DNA of 64,000 nucleotides from the NCBI GenBank assembly GCA_963691655.1, contig OY829329.1, positions 18,428,708 through 18,492,707 on the forward strand, read 5' to 3'. Origin of the DNA: Toxonevra muliebris. Taxonomy: Eukaryota > Arthropoda > Insecta > Diptera > Pallopteridae. The position numbers and the translations under genes are program-made. Below, piece after piece: positions 35,051 through 46,009 of the stretch. Numbering within the stretch: the stretch's first letter is position 1; every line of letters starts with the position of its first letter. The notes under the pieces are model-generated. The model ran no database searches. It was not told the origin of the DNA and saw only the letters and a list, made by a program, of their open reading frames with translations.

Positions 35051-38000
35051 TCACGCAGCTGTAGTTGAAGGTGATTCTGCAATGCTTGGCCCTGGCAGCA
35101 CTTCACCTTTTTTTAATTTCTCTGGCAACGCTTCGGGGATATTAACAATACCAAACGGTCGCAAATGATATACCAGATAATCCAGTACATACATTTGATT
35201 GGGTGAGACATAATGAAAGGATATGGCATTATCCGAACAACAATCAAGGCCCTGTAAAGAAATATAATTAGATTTATTAATAAGATTAATTAGTAAAAAT
35301 GTAAAATTTCTGGTGCAATTAAACGAGAAATGCAATTGAACGCGGAGGATTCAAACGAGTATTACTGTGAATCTAAAAGTTACTTTTTCTGAAACTAAAA
35401 CTTTCTTTAGTCATTAGAAATAAATCGAATAAACGAGATATGTATGCCACCCAGACCAAGATCGGACCCAATTATCTACCAGAGGCATTTTTGATATGTG
35501 TGCTAGGTAAAAGAAATCAAAATTTATTCCTTAGACAGCGATTGAGGGAGTCCTACAGTCGCTCAATTATTGATGCGGTAATTTTCCTGGTACAGTACCT
35601 ATATTCGGACTTCATTGGGTTCTCCCAGGTCCAAATACTTAGCTGCCAAAATATGTAAAACTTTCTAATATCTAAATAATCTCAGACGTTGGAACTATGC
35701 TTAGAAAATTTATTTTCCTCACAATCCTTGGAAGAAATATAGGCTTTGAAAGTTTTGGTTCATATACCGGATAGCCGTAAGAAATTTATCAGATCTTTAT
35801 GCTCTTATAGCATTTTCGACAGGTCAGTTAACCGATGATTTAGGAAACTTATGTAGGCGTGGTGAATAAACTACATACATCCTGTGCTTCATCAAAGAGT
35901 ATGGAAACTTCTTGGCCAGTTTGCTTATGTTTTTTCATGCTAAAGAATTTTAATTAATTTTTTAAAGTTTCAGTATTTTAAATTCAAAAATTCCATTGTC
36001 GGTAATACTTTTAGATTTTCTCGTAATAACTCTGGTTTCAAAAAGGTATTAAGAAACTTTTTATATTGATAAGTGCAGTCTCAAATTTGTACTTATTTTT
36101 CTAAGAGTTCATTAGACGAAAGTATAGCAAGAAGAATCTCTAAGAATTTTAGATTTTTGGTCTTTTTCTCTCCCCATCCATAATCTGGAAAGATCAAATT
36201 TTATTTCTTTTGTATATAACTAAACCTTTCACGACCTCCAATATACATATTCTAATGGTGTAAACTGCTCCAAGAGTTTTTTAGACTGAAGAATTCCAAG
36301 CTCTTTTAAGCTCTGCAACGTTTTAGATCTTCTCTTTGAAATCAGGTTCCGAAAGTTGTTTTCGTACTACTCTGCCTCGTTTTAGAAAGAGAATGGAAAC
36401 CTCTTGACCAGTTCATCCGTTTGTTAAACTCAGATTTTTTCATATTGAAGTGTTCCAATAATATTTATAGCTAACTAGGCGGAAAGCCTAGTGATTGAAA
36501 TTCGATCACACTCTAGGGATAAAAATGAGATTGCGAGCACATATTGAGCGCGCACATTTGCATTCACAACACACAAATATTCTACTGCAAACACTTTGTT
36601 ACTATGGGCGCTTGAGTGAGAGGGCAGATTTACATTCACAACATTCTTCTCTTTTCGAGTATTCGATTGCCAACGATTCGGTACCGATTGAGTGTTAAAA
36701 CTTCTCTACTGTTAAACGATTCTAAATGAAAAAACTACTCTACTGCTGAACGATTCTGTACTGTTAAACGATTCTGTACTGTTAAACGATCCTGTATTGT
36801 TAAACGATTCTGTACTGTTAAACGATTCTGTACTGTTAAACGATCCTGTATTGTTAAACGATTCTAAATGTTAAAAGAAAAAACTAGTCTACTGTTAAAC
36901 GATTCTGCACTGTTACATGAAAAAACTACTCTACTGCTAAACGATTCTGTACTGTTAAACGATTCTGTACTGTTGAACGATTCTGTACTGTTAAATGAAA
37001 AAACTACTCTACTGCTGAACGATTCTGTACTGTTAAACGATTCTGTACTGTTAAACGATTCTGTACTGTTAAACGATTCTGTGCTGTTAAACGATTCTGT
37101 ACTGTTAAATGAAAAAACTACTCTAGTGCTGCACGATTCTGTACTGCTAAACGATTCTGTAAAAACGAAAAATTACTTCAATGATATTGTATATTGTTGT
37201 TGTGTTATATACACACACAACTTCTTACCTATTTTTATCTACGTCAACATATTCGCATGAAACTTAATATTGTATAATACTTCACCACTTTATCGTTTAA
37301 ACGTTATAAATTTCATGCAATTATGTTGACGTTAACACCATTATCATTTTTTGTATATTTCTCTAAGAGTATTTTAGACTGAAGCTGACAGCTTTACTAC
37401 AACCCCTAAAGTCTATGGAGGCTTTCGCCGCCGCTATAACTTATTCTCAGTGATTCCACAAAGAGCATAAAAACCTTTTTCCCCATCTTTTTTAACATTA
37501 AACATTATTTTTGGAATGTTAAATAAACACAATGCCTTACCTCATCTGTTTTATAATAGATATACTGCCAATACCAGAACTTTTTATCAGTATGCGCTGG
37601 TATTAAATGATGTTCGGGTACGAAAGGGAAAAATTTACCACGTCCTTGCGAATCACGTGAATCGCCAGCAATTACTTTAACTTTCTCTAAGCATTTGCCA
37701 ATTTCAACATCTTCAGCACCGCTATTGCTGGATTTGCAAAATTTTGGATTGGGTATGGCATTCTCGACGAAACGACGCAAAGCTTCTTTACTCAAGACAT
37801 AACCAGCCCCGCCAGACATATAACCCTGCAAAAAAAAAAAAAAAAAAATATTAAAAATAAATTAGTAATCATGCATTAAATGTAAATCAAATTGGTTACA
37901 TACCTGTTTCACAAATGGTTTAAATTTACAACCAAAATAAATTGGTGTCTCTGGTGAATATGGATACAAAAGAAAACGCATATTCTCCACTATAGTATAA

Positions 38001-38708
38001 CTGTAAAATGAAATAAGTTATTCGAATTCAAATATATACAATTAATCATTCATTTACTTACGTATCATCATCAGCCTTGAAAAACCAATCTGCATCGTCT
38101 ATATGATGCTCATAAATATATTTAAAAGCTTCTTTGGTCTTTGCCCATAAATTATTTCTACCTTCGCCCACTGGCAGAGCCACTGTACCCAATTCTTTAT
38201 CCTCTGTTGAACTCATAAATATTAACTTATTACAACGTTTACCCCATGTACGTTTTACATGTCGTGCTTTTGTCATATGATTTTTAGGATTTGTCATGAT
38301 CCAACAAAGCACTCGGACTTCATTGTATAATTTTGTTGCCACGCTATTATTTTCGTAGGTATGTTGATGCATACCAATATCCGATTCGGGTCCTTCTTCT
38401 TCGAGCATATCATGACTGCCGTGTGCATCGTTAATACTTCCATGTTGATGTCCACTATATAGTATCCAATCGGGTCGTTCTGGTGTTGATATAATAAAGA
38501 GCTCAGCCAAGCAGAAACCAACAACCAAGCCGACAATCAACGAGATCAATGAACGTCGATTCGAACGAGATCCTTCGTGGGTGGAAAAGAAAGATTTTAT
38601 TATTTTAGATTGTTTGAATAGAACATTGTAAAAAATTGAAAGAATTGATTTAAAATAGCACATAACACAACGAAATGATATGATTGGAATATATAAATAT
38701 TTTGACAT
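35051..38708 (-). CDS. C1GalTA: Core-1 beta-1,3-galactosyltransferase, likely C1GalTA orthologue
   Basis: Golgi enzyme making core-1 O-glycans. Minus-strand exons: 38708(?)-38062 (donor GTAAGT), 38000-37904 (donor GTATGT), 37825-37541 (donor GTAAGG), 35251-35051 (TGA at 35053-35051). Phases and boundaries are identical to those of the gene at 24055; the last intron is enlarged to 2.3 kb and holds an 18-bp minisatellite. Read from the ATG at 38708, the product has 409 residues. Homology to fly C1GalTA, as I remember it, starts only around residue 45 ([13 protein letters not shown]). The first ~45 AT-rich residues may therefore be intron read-through, with an acceptor near 38573 and an upstream first exon unseen. 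The anchor is at about residues 53-73. Motifs: [40 protein letters not shown] (metal and UDP-Gal site), [54 protein letters not shown]. No frame breaks within the homologous region. Paralogue of the 24055 gene in opposite orientation, so the two are convergent. Confidence 0.9.
35252..36690 (-). other. Part of last intron of the C1GalTA-like gene
   Basis: Intronic sequence between the exons ending at 37541 and beginning at 35251 (minus strand). Nothing recognisable other than short chance frames; the minisatellite follows. Confidence 0.6.
36692..37165. repeat. 18-bp minisatellite inside the C1GalTA-like intron
   Basis: The unit CTGTACTGTTAAACGATT is repeated about 20 or more times, interrupted at intervals by a variant carrying GAAAAAACTACTCTACTG. 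The alternation gives a higher-order pattern. Because 18 is a multiple of three, a plus-strand frame stays open and reads Leu-Leu-Asn-Asp-Ser-Val repeats (36868-37260). That frame is antisense to the host gene and almost certainly not a protein. Confidence 0.92.
37166..37540 (-). other. Remainder of the last C1GalTA-like intron
   Basis: AT-rich intronic sequence up to the donor at 37540. No structure noted. Confidence 0.6.
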
Positions 38709-39019
38709 ATAATGAAATTATTCAGTTTTATAAGATTTTCATAATTTTGGATTTATTAATTGTAGAAAACTATGAAAAATACCGAAGTGGATTAGCAATT
38801 AGTTTATGAACTTAAAAATTCGTATTAGACAGAAATTCTTTAATCACTTTGGCATTTCTGACTTTTTCTTTAATGTTAGTCTCAGCAGATATCATTTCAC
38901 ATACCACGAAATGTTATATTATCACAATATAAAGCATTCGTGAGGGAGATTTATTCGAGCCCACTCAGATTCGCCGAACGAATGCAGCACTCTCTTCTAT
39001 TTTTTTTTTACCATGGCAG

Positions 39020-39290
39020 AATAACAGAGGCTCTCTCTTTTTCATTCTGAGCTTTACTATCAAAAAACATATTGTGTGTGTGCGTGTTTCGTGATTTCAA
39101 TTCATATAAAAACCACTACACTCAGCTTTCTCACTTTGTAGTTTGACAGTTGAGCTTAGCTTCCCTCCCGGATGCAGCTACCTCTATTATTCTCCCATGT
39201 TTTATATGAAGTTTATACGTTCTCAATTTAAGAGAGCGATTGCCGCACTCTCTTTTCGTTTTTTTTATATGAAGTTTTTACGCACTCGGT
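39020..39290. repeat. Inverted copy of 25700-25965 plus tandem relatives of 23170-23425
   Basis: The left part matches the reverse complement of the block at 25700-25965. The right part (CGTTCTCAATTTAAGAGAG, TATATGAAGTTTTTACGC) matches the reverse complement of the three-copy repeat at 23170-23425. It lies ~400 bp upstream of the first visible exon of the C1GalTA-like gene. Confidence 0.7.
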
Positions 39291-39339
39291 TGGTGTGTCC
39301 TCCTTTATAGCCGAAGCAAAATCTATTGATAGACTTTGA

Positions 39340-39740
39340 GCCGAAGTAAGGCAGGGTTGCATTTTATCCTCATTCCTATTTCTTATAGTGATAGATAAAG
39401 TTCTTATCTCGGCCCATAAAATAGAGAGCTGTTCTGGTGTACAATAACTATCGTAAACTTCAACAACTAAGATTTCTCGGATGATAAATATAGTTCTACT
39501 AGCACAAAGAGATACAAACATGCAGAATAAGATTGATTGCCTTGCCAACCACTCTAAATCGGTTATCTTTGTCAATAAATATTGAGAAAACTAAATCTCT
39601 TGTTTTGACAGGTAATTTAATAAAAACGGCAATTCACAGAATGTTGATAGATTGATCGACGTGATTATGCTAAGCTTGATATTGTATCCTACGCTGGCCT
39701 TTGAAAGATCTCTAACGATATCTGCAAACAAGTGTTTTGA
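39340..39740 (+). pseudogene. Non-LTR reverse transcriptase fragment
   Basis: The plus strand at 39345-39404 reads EVRQGCILSSFLFLIVIDKV, the classical RT block preceding the catalytic region (V-R-Q-G-C-x-L-S). After a frame break, LLAQRDTNMQNKIDCLANHS (39490-39555) and an INIEKTKSL-like piece (39570-39600) match the next RT segment. The catalytic FADD box itself is decayed, and stops and shifts are present. Only ~400 bp remain of a LINE-type element. Confidence 0.7.
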
Positions 39741-41409
39741 GAGGAACCATCAAGAGCAGAGACAACGGGGAGACCACAGGGTGCAACGAAAAGAAATTCG
39801 CATGGCTTTATAAAAAATACTAACGCTAATCCATGGTGAAATTATGTATAAGGTGATAACAAGATTACAACAATTTCACCTTGGCAAAAACAACATATCG
39901 TTGTTGTTGCGCCAAATACCATAAAATGTCAAAATCAGCTGTATAACAAAGCAATAACAACACATTTTTGTTATTTCGGCCAAAAAATGGCGGCATGCAG
40001 TGAATGTCAAAATGAAAATGATTTTGACAGCCTATGATATTGACCACAAAGAAAGAAGAGGAATCAGTTGCTGATAACTTCACCTGATATAAATTCACCT
40101 TGCGCTAATTTTAACTGATCTCAAATCAATGTAAACATTTTACTTTAGCTCTATATTTTATTACGGAATAAAAGGATCAACGAATGAATGTGATCACTGG
40201 CGGATCCAGGGTGAGAGCTTTGTCACAAAAAACCAGTGTTTTTCAATGGATGAAATACCTCCATAGCTACACATTTAGAAGCTTTAAAGTTTTCAATTTT
40301 ATGAACAGCAATGGCTTTTGTAAGTAGAACGCTGAAATTTTGTTAATTGAAAGAGCACCTCGAAATGCTTGATTCTGCATCATTAGTTCAAATATTTCAA
40401 ATTTTGAGTTATGATGGTATAGTTGCAAATGGGCGAGTTTTGAAAATAAATCCCCCTTCCAACCCCTTTGGACGGAGTCTTCTTCTCTTTCCAGTTCGAA
40501 ATATGGTCGCTTTTTTCTCAGCGGAATCTTTCTCAACCGTTATCAGTTAGAATCAGGAACTGAAAGAGTTAAAAATCTATTTATTTTCATCAGAGTAACT
40601 ACCACTTATTAACCCTGAGCAATGTCTAGAACTGAACTCTACCTCATTAACTCATTGGTTTTTCAATATTTCTGTGAATTAGAACCCAGATTAGTCCAAT
40701 GTTAAGCCTATGATTGGAATAGGAGCACGTGATATAATGATTGGTATTTCTTTTTTAATTTCATTGAATTCCAAAAAACTTCATTAAATTTTCAAATAAC
40801 TGGACCCAAAATCCTAAATTCTTAAATATCTCTATTAAACTTCCAAAACGTTTAATTGAATTCCTCAAAGACTCCATTTATATCCTTAATTGAATTGAAT
40901 TGAAATTTCAAATAAGTTCACGGAAACTTCCGAATGTTTTCATTGAATTCTCAAAGAGACTTCATTCATTTCTCAAAAGCCTTCATGGAATTCCCAGAAC
41001 ACATCATTGAATTCCAAAAAAGGCTTCATTCATTTCCCAAATGACTTCACTGAAAATTCAAGCTAGGTTATTAATCTCTTTCTAATTTATATGAATTATT
41101 CATTTTCAAGAGAATAAGTTGAAATTTGTTGAATAGTGCAATTAGTCAAATTATGGAAAAAGTGTGACTCTGAGTAATATAGAACTGATGTTGGAGACTA
41201 AACTCAGCCGGAAGCATATACATAAATAGAAAAGCCTGGATGGGGTCTCTATTCTAGAACGACGTTCTGAATATACAAAGTAAAGCATTTCATTAGTCTG
41301 ATGGTAGGCAAACTATAAGTGATGCAAGACTCGACATGACGTTAGAATCAAAATCAATGGCATTTGTGTTAAAAAAGAAATGCAATAACTTATATCGTGC
41401 ATATAAAAT
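39741..41409. other. Non-coding stretch with a repeat end and a minor tandem tract
   Basis: CACTGGCGGATCCAGG at 40195 resembles the hAT-like end at 8068, with no partner end visible. Around 40740-41060 the phrase TTCATTGAATTC-CAAA-GACTTCATT recurs with a spacing of about 25-30 bases. No gene recognised. Confidence 0.5.
40740..41060. repeat. Degenerate tandem repeat, TTCATTGAATTCCCAAA-type
   Basis: About ten diverged copies of a unit of about 25-30 bp. Confidence 0.6.
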
Positions 41410-41974
41410 GAGAAGCTGAGAGCAAAAGTGGATTTAAAACTTCTATAAGAGTAGAGTGAATTAAATTAAAAGTAAGGGCAAAAATGATATAAAAATTATA
41501 TCAGAGCAAAAACGACACAGCATTCTAAGCACGTTCAGCGCGGATGCTAAATTCGAAACAGCCCTACAGGCCGGAAAAAAAATGAAAAAAATAATTGTTT
41601 TTTCAAGTGTAATTATTTTTTGTCTACATAAAGAAATCTCGGTCCTGACCACTCTGGAAGGTTGCCGAAGCACAACTGAATGGATTTCTATTCGAAACTT
41701 CACACAAGGTGGAGTAAAATGGCGACTCCAAGCCGAAAAAGGGAGGGGACGCTGCCATGGCTACCGGCATCAATTGAGTCCACCAGGCCGACGCCTAAAT
41801 CTCACATGGACCCAATTGATGCCATTCGCACCGAACATGTTAAACCGTTTTTGCTCTGAACATATTTTGTTTCACGTTTTTTCTGAACAGTCATCGTACC
41901 GTTTTTGCTCTTGAGAAAAATTATACCATTTTTCCTGAACTTAGAACTTGAACCGCTTTTGCTCTCAGCCTCTC
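41410..41974. mobile_element. Inverted-repeat (MITE-like) element, GAGARGCTGAGAGCAAAAG ends
   Basis: The left end GAGAAGCTGAGAGCAAAAG (41410) is mirrored by CTTTTGCTCTCAGCCTCTC (ending 41974). Subterminal copies of AGAGCAAAAACG recur inside in both orientations (near 41502 and, inverted, near 41849 and 41899). A short GC-richer centre (41640-41830) encodes nothing recognisable. Target duplication not identified. Confidence 0.7.
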
Positions 41975-43331
41975 ATTCATCCTTGGAATTTTTCTATGAT
42001 TTCATTAGTTTAATTTATTTACCTTCATGAAGAACAGTGCGTCCCAGTAATCCGTTTACAGTCATTTGAGTAGCTTAAATATATGTATATATGTATATTT
42101 ATTCTTATGATGCTAGGAAGTCCTTAAAAAAAAAACTAAATCTATCCAATTTAGATATCACCAAAATGCTTTCTTTGTATTGTATGTACTAGTTTTATTA
42201 TTTGGTATGCGGTAGTTTGATTGAAGACATTCGTGGCTTAGGATGTTACATTTTCTGAAAAGATAAATAAATACATAGATTATAAATTTGTTTGATATTT
42301 GTTGGGTAGATTTACAAATTTGTATATTCAATTGAAGAATTTAGTGAGTTAGATAGATTAAGATTTTTTTTTGTATGTGAGTAACGCGACTGGGGACTTC
42401 AATGCGTCTATTGTACTTAACTAGTAAAAACTTTCTACCATATTTTTGTTGCGAATTAAATGTTCAAAATGGGACGATATAATATCGACTAGTATAAGTT
42501 GCTTTACTTAGTTTAAAAAAGCATAAAATTAAAAATATTTTATAGGATGCAGGTTTAAAAAAACGGAAGCTTCTATGCAATTATGCACGTAGCTTATGTA
42601 GATAAACAAAAAAAAATTTAAATATTCTCATAACGTATTTATGTAGGCGGGTACCCTTACATTTAATTTAATAACCACTTAACTTAAATTGTTTTTGTAC
42701 TATCATTATTTATAATATTATGTTACTCTTGTTGTTTTTTTTTTTTTATTGCATGCAATGCAATTTTTAAATTGAAATTAGCACGTTTTGCAAATCATGA
42801 AACTAACTGCATTACTTCTTATCCACACGACAATAAACATTTAACAATATTTTTAGTAGTAGGTAGAGAAAGTAAAAAAAAAATTAAGAAATATTAAATA
42901 TTTAGTTACATACGAGTATTGATAGGAAACATGGTGAAGTTATAGCAATTGGCGTTGACAGTAAGCGTGGCTTTTTTCAATTTTCTTCTAAGAGAACATT
43001 AGTTTTTTTTTTACTGATTTTGACATTTCAGATTCTTAGCACCAACAAATCAGTGTGTTGTTATTGTAATTGTTGTATTGGTTTCACCACCTTTTATAAT
43101 TCTGTGCTGTCAGGTAGCAACAATAAACTTTTCAAAAACAAATGTGGCAAATAATTAAAAATTATTTTTCTGTCACATATTTTTTGTAATTTTTTTTTTT
43201 TTTTTAATATCGTAACTGAAGCAATGTGTAGTTAATTCCTTCTGGTTAGAAAATTGTAACTAAAGGGATAAATGTTTATACAATTTGTTAATTTGAGTTG
43301 TTTACTTAGTCAAAAACCAATAGAAATTATT
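41975..43331. other. Non-coding AT-rich stretch
   Basis: Poly-T and poly-A runs; no gene or structured element recognised. Confidence 0.45.
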
Positions 43332-43638
43332 AGGGTAATCTGGTAATTTTCTTTAAAAAATTCGATTTTTCAAAAATATCATTTTCTTGTAGTAAATATG
43401 TGTAGAAGTTGAAGAAGTAATGTATGAAGAAAGCATGACTGATTCGAGATATCATGTCAAGCAGATTTAAGCAAGGCTCTGTTCAAGCGGCTCTACTAAG
43501 TGAACAAATCATCAGAAAACCGAGAAAACAACTTTTTTCATTATTTTAACATCTTCAATATAATGTACGAAAATATTTTACTATGAAAAAAAAAAAATTT
43601 CGAAAAAAAACTAAATTCTACCAGACCACCCCCTTAAT
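43331..43638. mobile_element. MITE-like inverted repeat, GGTCTGGTAGAATTT end
   Basis: The left end TAGGGTAATCTGGTAATTTTC (43331) is mirrored by an inverted right end that reads TTAAGGGGGTGGTCTGGTAG from the minus strand (ending near 43637). Both are followed by poly-T/poly-A and TTCGA-type subterminal sequence. The TTAA at the right boundary hints at a piggyBac-type target, but the left boundary is TTAG, so this is unsure. Confidence 0.5.
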
Positions 43639-44225
43639 AAGTGTTAGAACAGTGGATCGGGAGGATGAAAGTTAATAATCATGGCCTAATAGTGCGTTTA
43701 TACAACAGAGATTTTTTCATCCGAAGTGATTAACTCGTTAATCACGTTGAAAATCACGACATTTACAAAAATTAAACACCTCGAGTTCGTTGATTATCTT
43801 CTCAAATAGAAAAAGCAACTCTGCGTACCAGCTGTTTCTCACATCTATTGTGAATGACTCACTAAAACGTAAAGGAGAACTTCAAAATTTTTGCAAAATA
43901 TAATATCAAAATATTTATTGTAGTTGCATATTTGCATAAAATATATTATTAAATTAATTTATCTCAAAGAAAGTAAGAAAGTCGGCAAAAAGTAAGTACA
44001 TTGTCAAAGTAAATAATAATAACTAATTTTAGTATGTATTTGCACAGAAACGTTAAAGAAAAAAAAGCTGTTTGCGCCTGACGCGGAGGACCTGCTGTTG
44101 CCTCTATGGGAAAACAAAATCGGAGATTTCAGAAGCAGCAGGAAAAATGGACATGTCTACGCTGAAATGGCCGCTTGCCATGCCTCTCTTGGAAACATTT
44201 ATTATGTATCCAACTTTTATGATAT

Positions 44226-45005
44226 ACAGTAGGTCACAAAACTAATCACATAAAGGGGCATTTTTCTGGCTCGAAAAATAGCCAAAAATTACGGCAAAAT
44301 CAAAAAGTAACAGTATAGTTAAGTGGAAACAAATTTTAAAGTGGCAAAAAAAATCTTGAATGCTCCGAAATTTTTACCATAAATTCAGATTTTTTAAAAC
44401 TTTTTGGCCTAACATTCTTTCGAACTCCACAGCTCAGCTAATTCTGTTTCGGCGTTGATATTCCTGGTCGACCGGGCTTCACATACGACTTATTGCGCTT
44501 CGGGTCGTCGTAATAATTCCAGTAATAATTCGATGCAAAAACAACTTATTTTTATAGCGAATTTCAGCATCTCAGACATGTAAAATCGTCTTTCGACGAA
44601 TCTCGGCTTCAAGTCATATGGCACCCAGTTTTCTTTCTTTTGAATGAACCCCAATGTTTTCAGATGCTTGGAAATTGCTGGTTGGGTAACTCCCTATGTT
44701 ACTGTGTTATTACAAGTTTCTCTAGCGTTTAGCACGAGTCTTCATCATGTAACATCTCCAATTTTTCATTTTTGAGCTTTTTTCTTCTTCCGTGTCAAAA
44801 TCCTCACTTTTAAAGCGTCGAAACCAGAAATCATATATTTTAATCGATGGAGTATATTCACTTCATAAACTTCCGACAATAATCAATAACTTTCAAGAAA
44901 AGGAAAACACCCCTCGCAAATGCTGTTTATTTGGCACATATGCTGACACATTTGTAGTGCAAAAAGGTTATGTTGTTTACACTTTGTAAAATTGATGCAA
45001 AATCA
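44226..45005 (-). pseudogene. Dead mariner element and transposase
   Basis: On the minus strand, from about 44960 to 44430, broken frames read FWFRRFKSEDFDTEEEKS (N-terminal domain), then after shifts GVTQPAISKHLKTLGFIQKK and ENWVPYDLKPRFVERRF, and in another frame YYDDPKRNKSYVKPGRP. These are standard mariner blocks: the WVPYxL signature is present, and YYDDPKR follows the region of the first catalytic Asp, which is itself lost in the frame change. Position 44226 carries a TACAGTAGGTCACAAAACTA-type end with TA at the border. The second end is not clear. At least three frame changes and several stops make it inactive. Confidence 0.8.
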
Positions 45006-45432
45006 AAACAAAAACTATATGGGTAGCTAAAATAAGAAAGTAGTAACAGTATTGCCAGATGTGATTCAGTACAAGTTACGCCATCAATGGAGGAATGCTC
45101 TTATAATATTCTTTTCATTCATATTATTTTATTTTAATTATTTTTCAACATATTTCACAAGAAAGAAAAGTAAAAACGTAAACAAAGAAACTGCTCAGCA
45201 GCTAGAGGTGAAATATTCTAATGAATCCCAGTTATCAGAGATCAATCGCGGGCATTATTTTTAGTTTTTACCCTTTATAAGAATATATAACGATGATTTT
45301 AACTTATTTTCACTGGCAGCCATTTCGAAACTTTTTCTTTGTTGGTTTTTGCAAACTGTCATGCTTCTTCTTTCACTATTGGCAGTTCACAATAGAATTT
45401 GTTGTAACTAAACTACTTGTTAAGTATACATA

Positions 45433-45745
45433 GCAGATTGTCTAGTGGATAGTGCACTAGACTTTCATTCAGAAGGTTGCGGGTTCGATTCCCGTCTTGG
45501 TCTGGTGGTTAATTCTCATAAACTTCTTATATTCACTACCGATATGAAGTGTATGAAAATTATAAGATAGTGTACAAGTACACACCTTGGTTGGTAATGG
45601 TAAAACCACCGAGCTGATAAAAAATTGCCACACAGCCGTTCGGAATCGGCGTTAAACTGTAGGTCCTACCATCGCCACTATGGTCTAGTGGCAGAGTGCC
45701 AGACTCTTATCTCTGGAGATCTGAGTTCGGCTTGGGTATGTTTCT
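45433..45745 (+). mobile_element. Candidate tRNA-derived SINE with two tRNA-like modules
   Basis: The first module, 45433-45506, has an A-box-like TAGTGGATAGTG (45443-45454) and a perfect B box GGTTCGATTCC (45482-45492); it resembles tRNA-Glu. Its T arm folds, but the anticodon stem does not, so a working tRNA is unlikely. The second module, about 45680-45740, has TAGTGGCAGAGTG (45686-45698) and a degenerate B box AGTTCGGCTTG. The ~170-bp spacer contains GGTTGGTAATGGTAAAACCACC and GCCGTTCGGAATCGGCGTTA, which I associate with dispersed fly repeats (memory, unverified). A CTTT-rich tail follows (45740-45785). Confidence 0.5.
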
Positions 45746-46009
45746 TATCTATCTTTCTTTCTCTCTGCCTTTCTTTCTTTCTTGAGGCTTTGGTACAATA
45801 GATCTTATAGGTCGCAGTGCCTGACTTTCGAGTCGTCCTCTTTCAAATAATAATACATAACAGATATAATTCTACGTGTTAACTCTGCGGTTTTGTTGTT
45901 GTTTTCCCATACAATTATCGCTGCTAGTTATACATAACTAGAAGCAAGTGGCGAATAAAACACAGCTATTATGAAACTTTTCATTACACGCAGTATAATT
46001 AAAGGATGA

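Noticed and set aside
36692..37165. CRISPR-like array
   Set aside because: Regular repeats but no unique spacers; it is a eukaryotic intronic minisatellite.
39228..39575. Minus-strand frame of 115 codons
   Set aside because: Antisense to the reverse-transcriptase fragment and partly to the duplicated block; no resemblance of its own.
45433..45506. Functional tRNA-Glu gene
   Set aside because: A and B boxes are good, but the anticodon stem does not pair and the acceptor stem depends on three G-T pairs; better seen as a tRNA-derived repeat.
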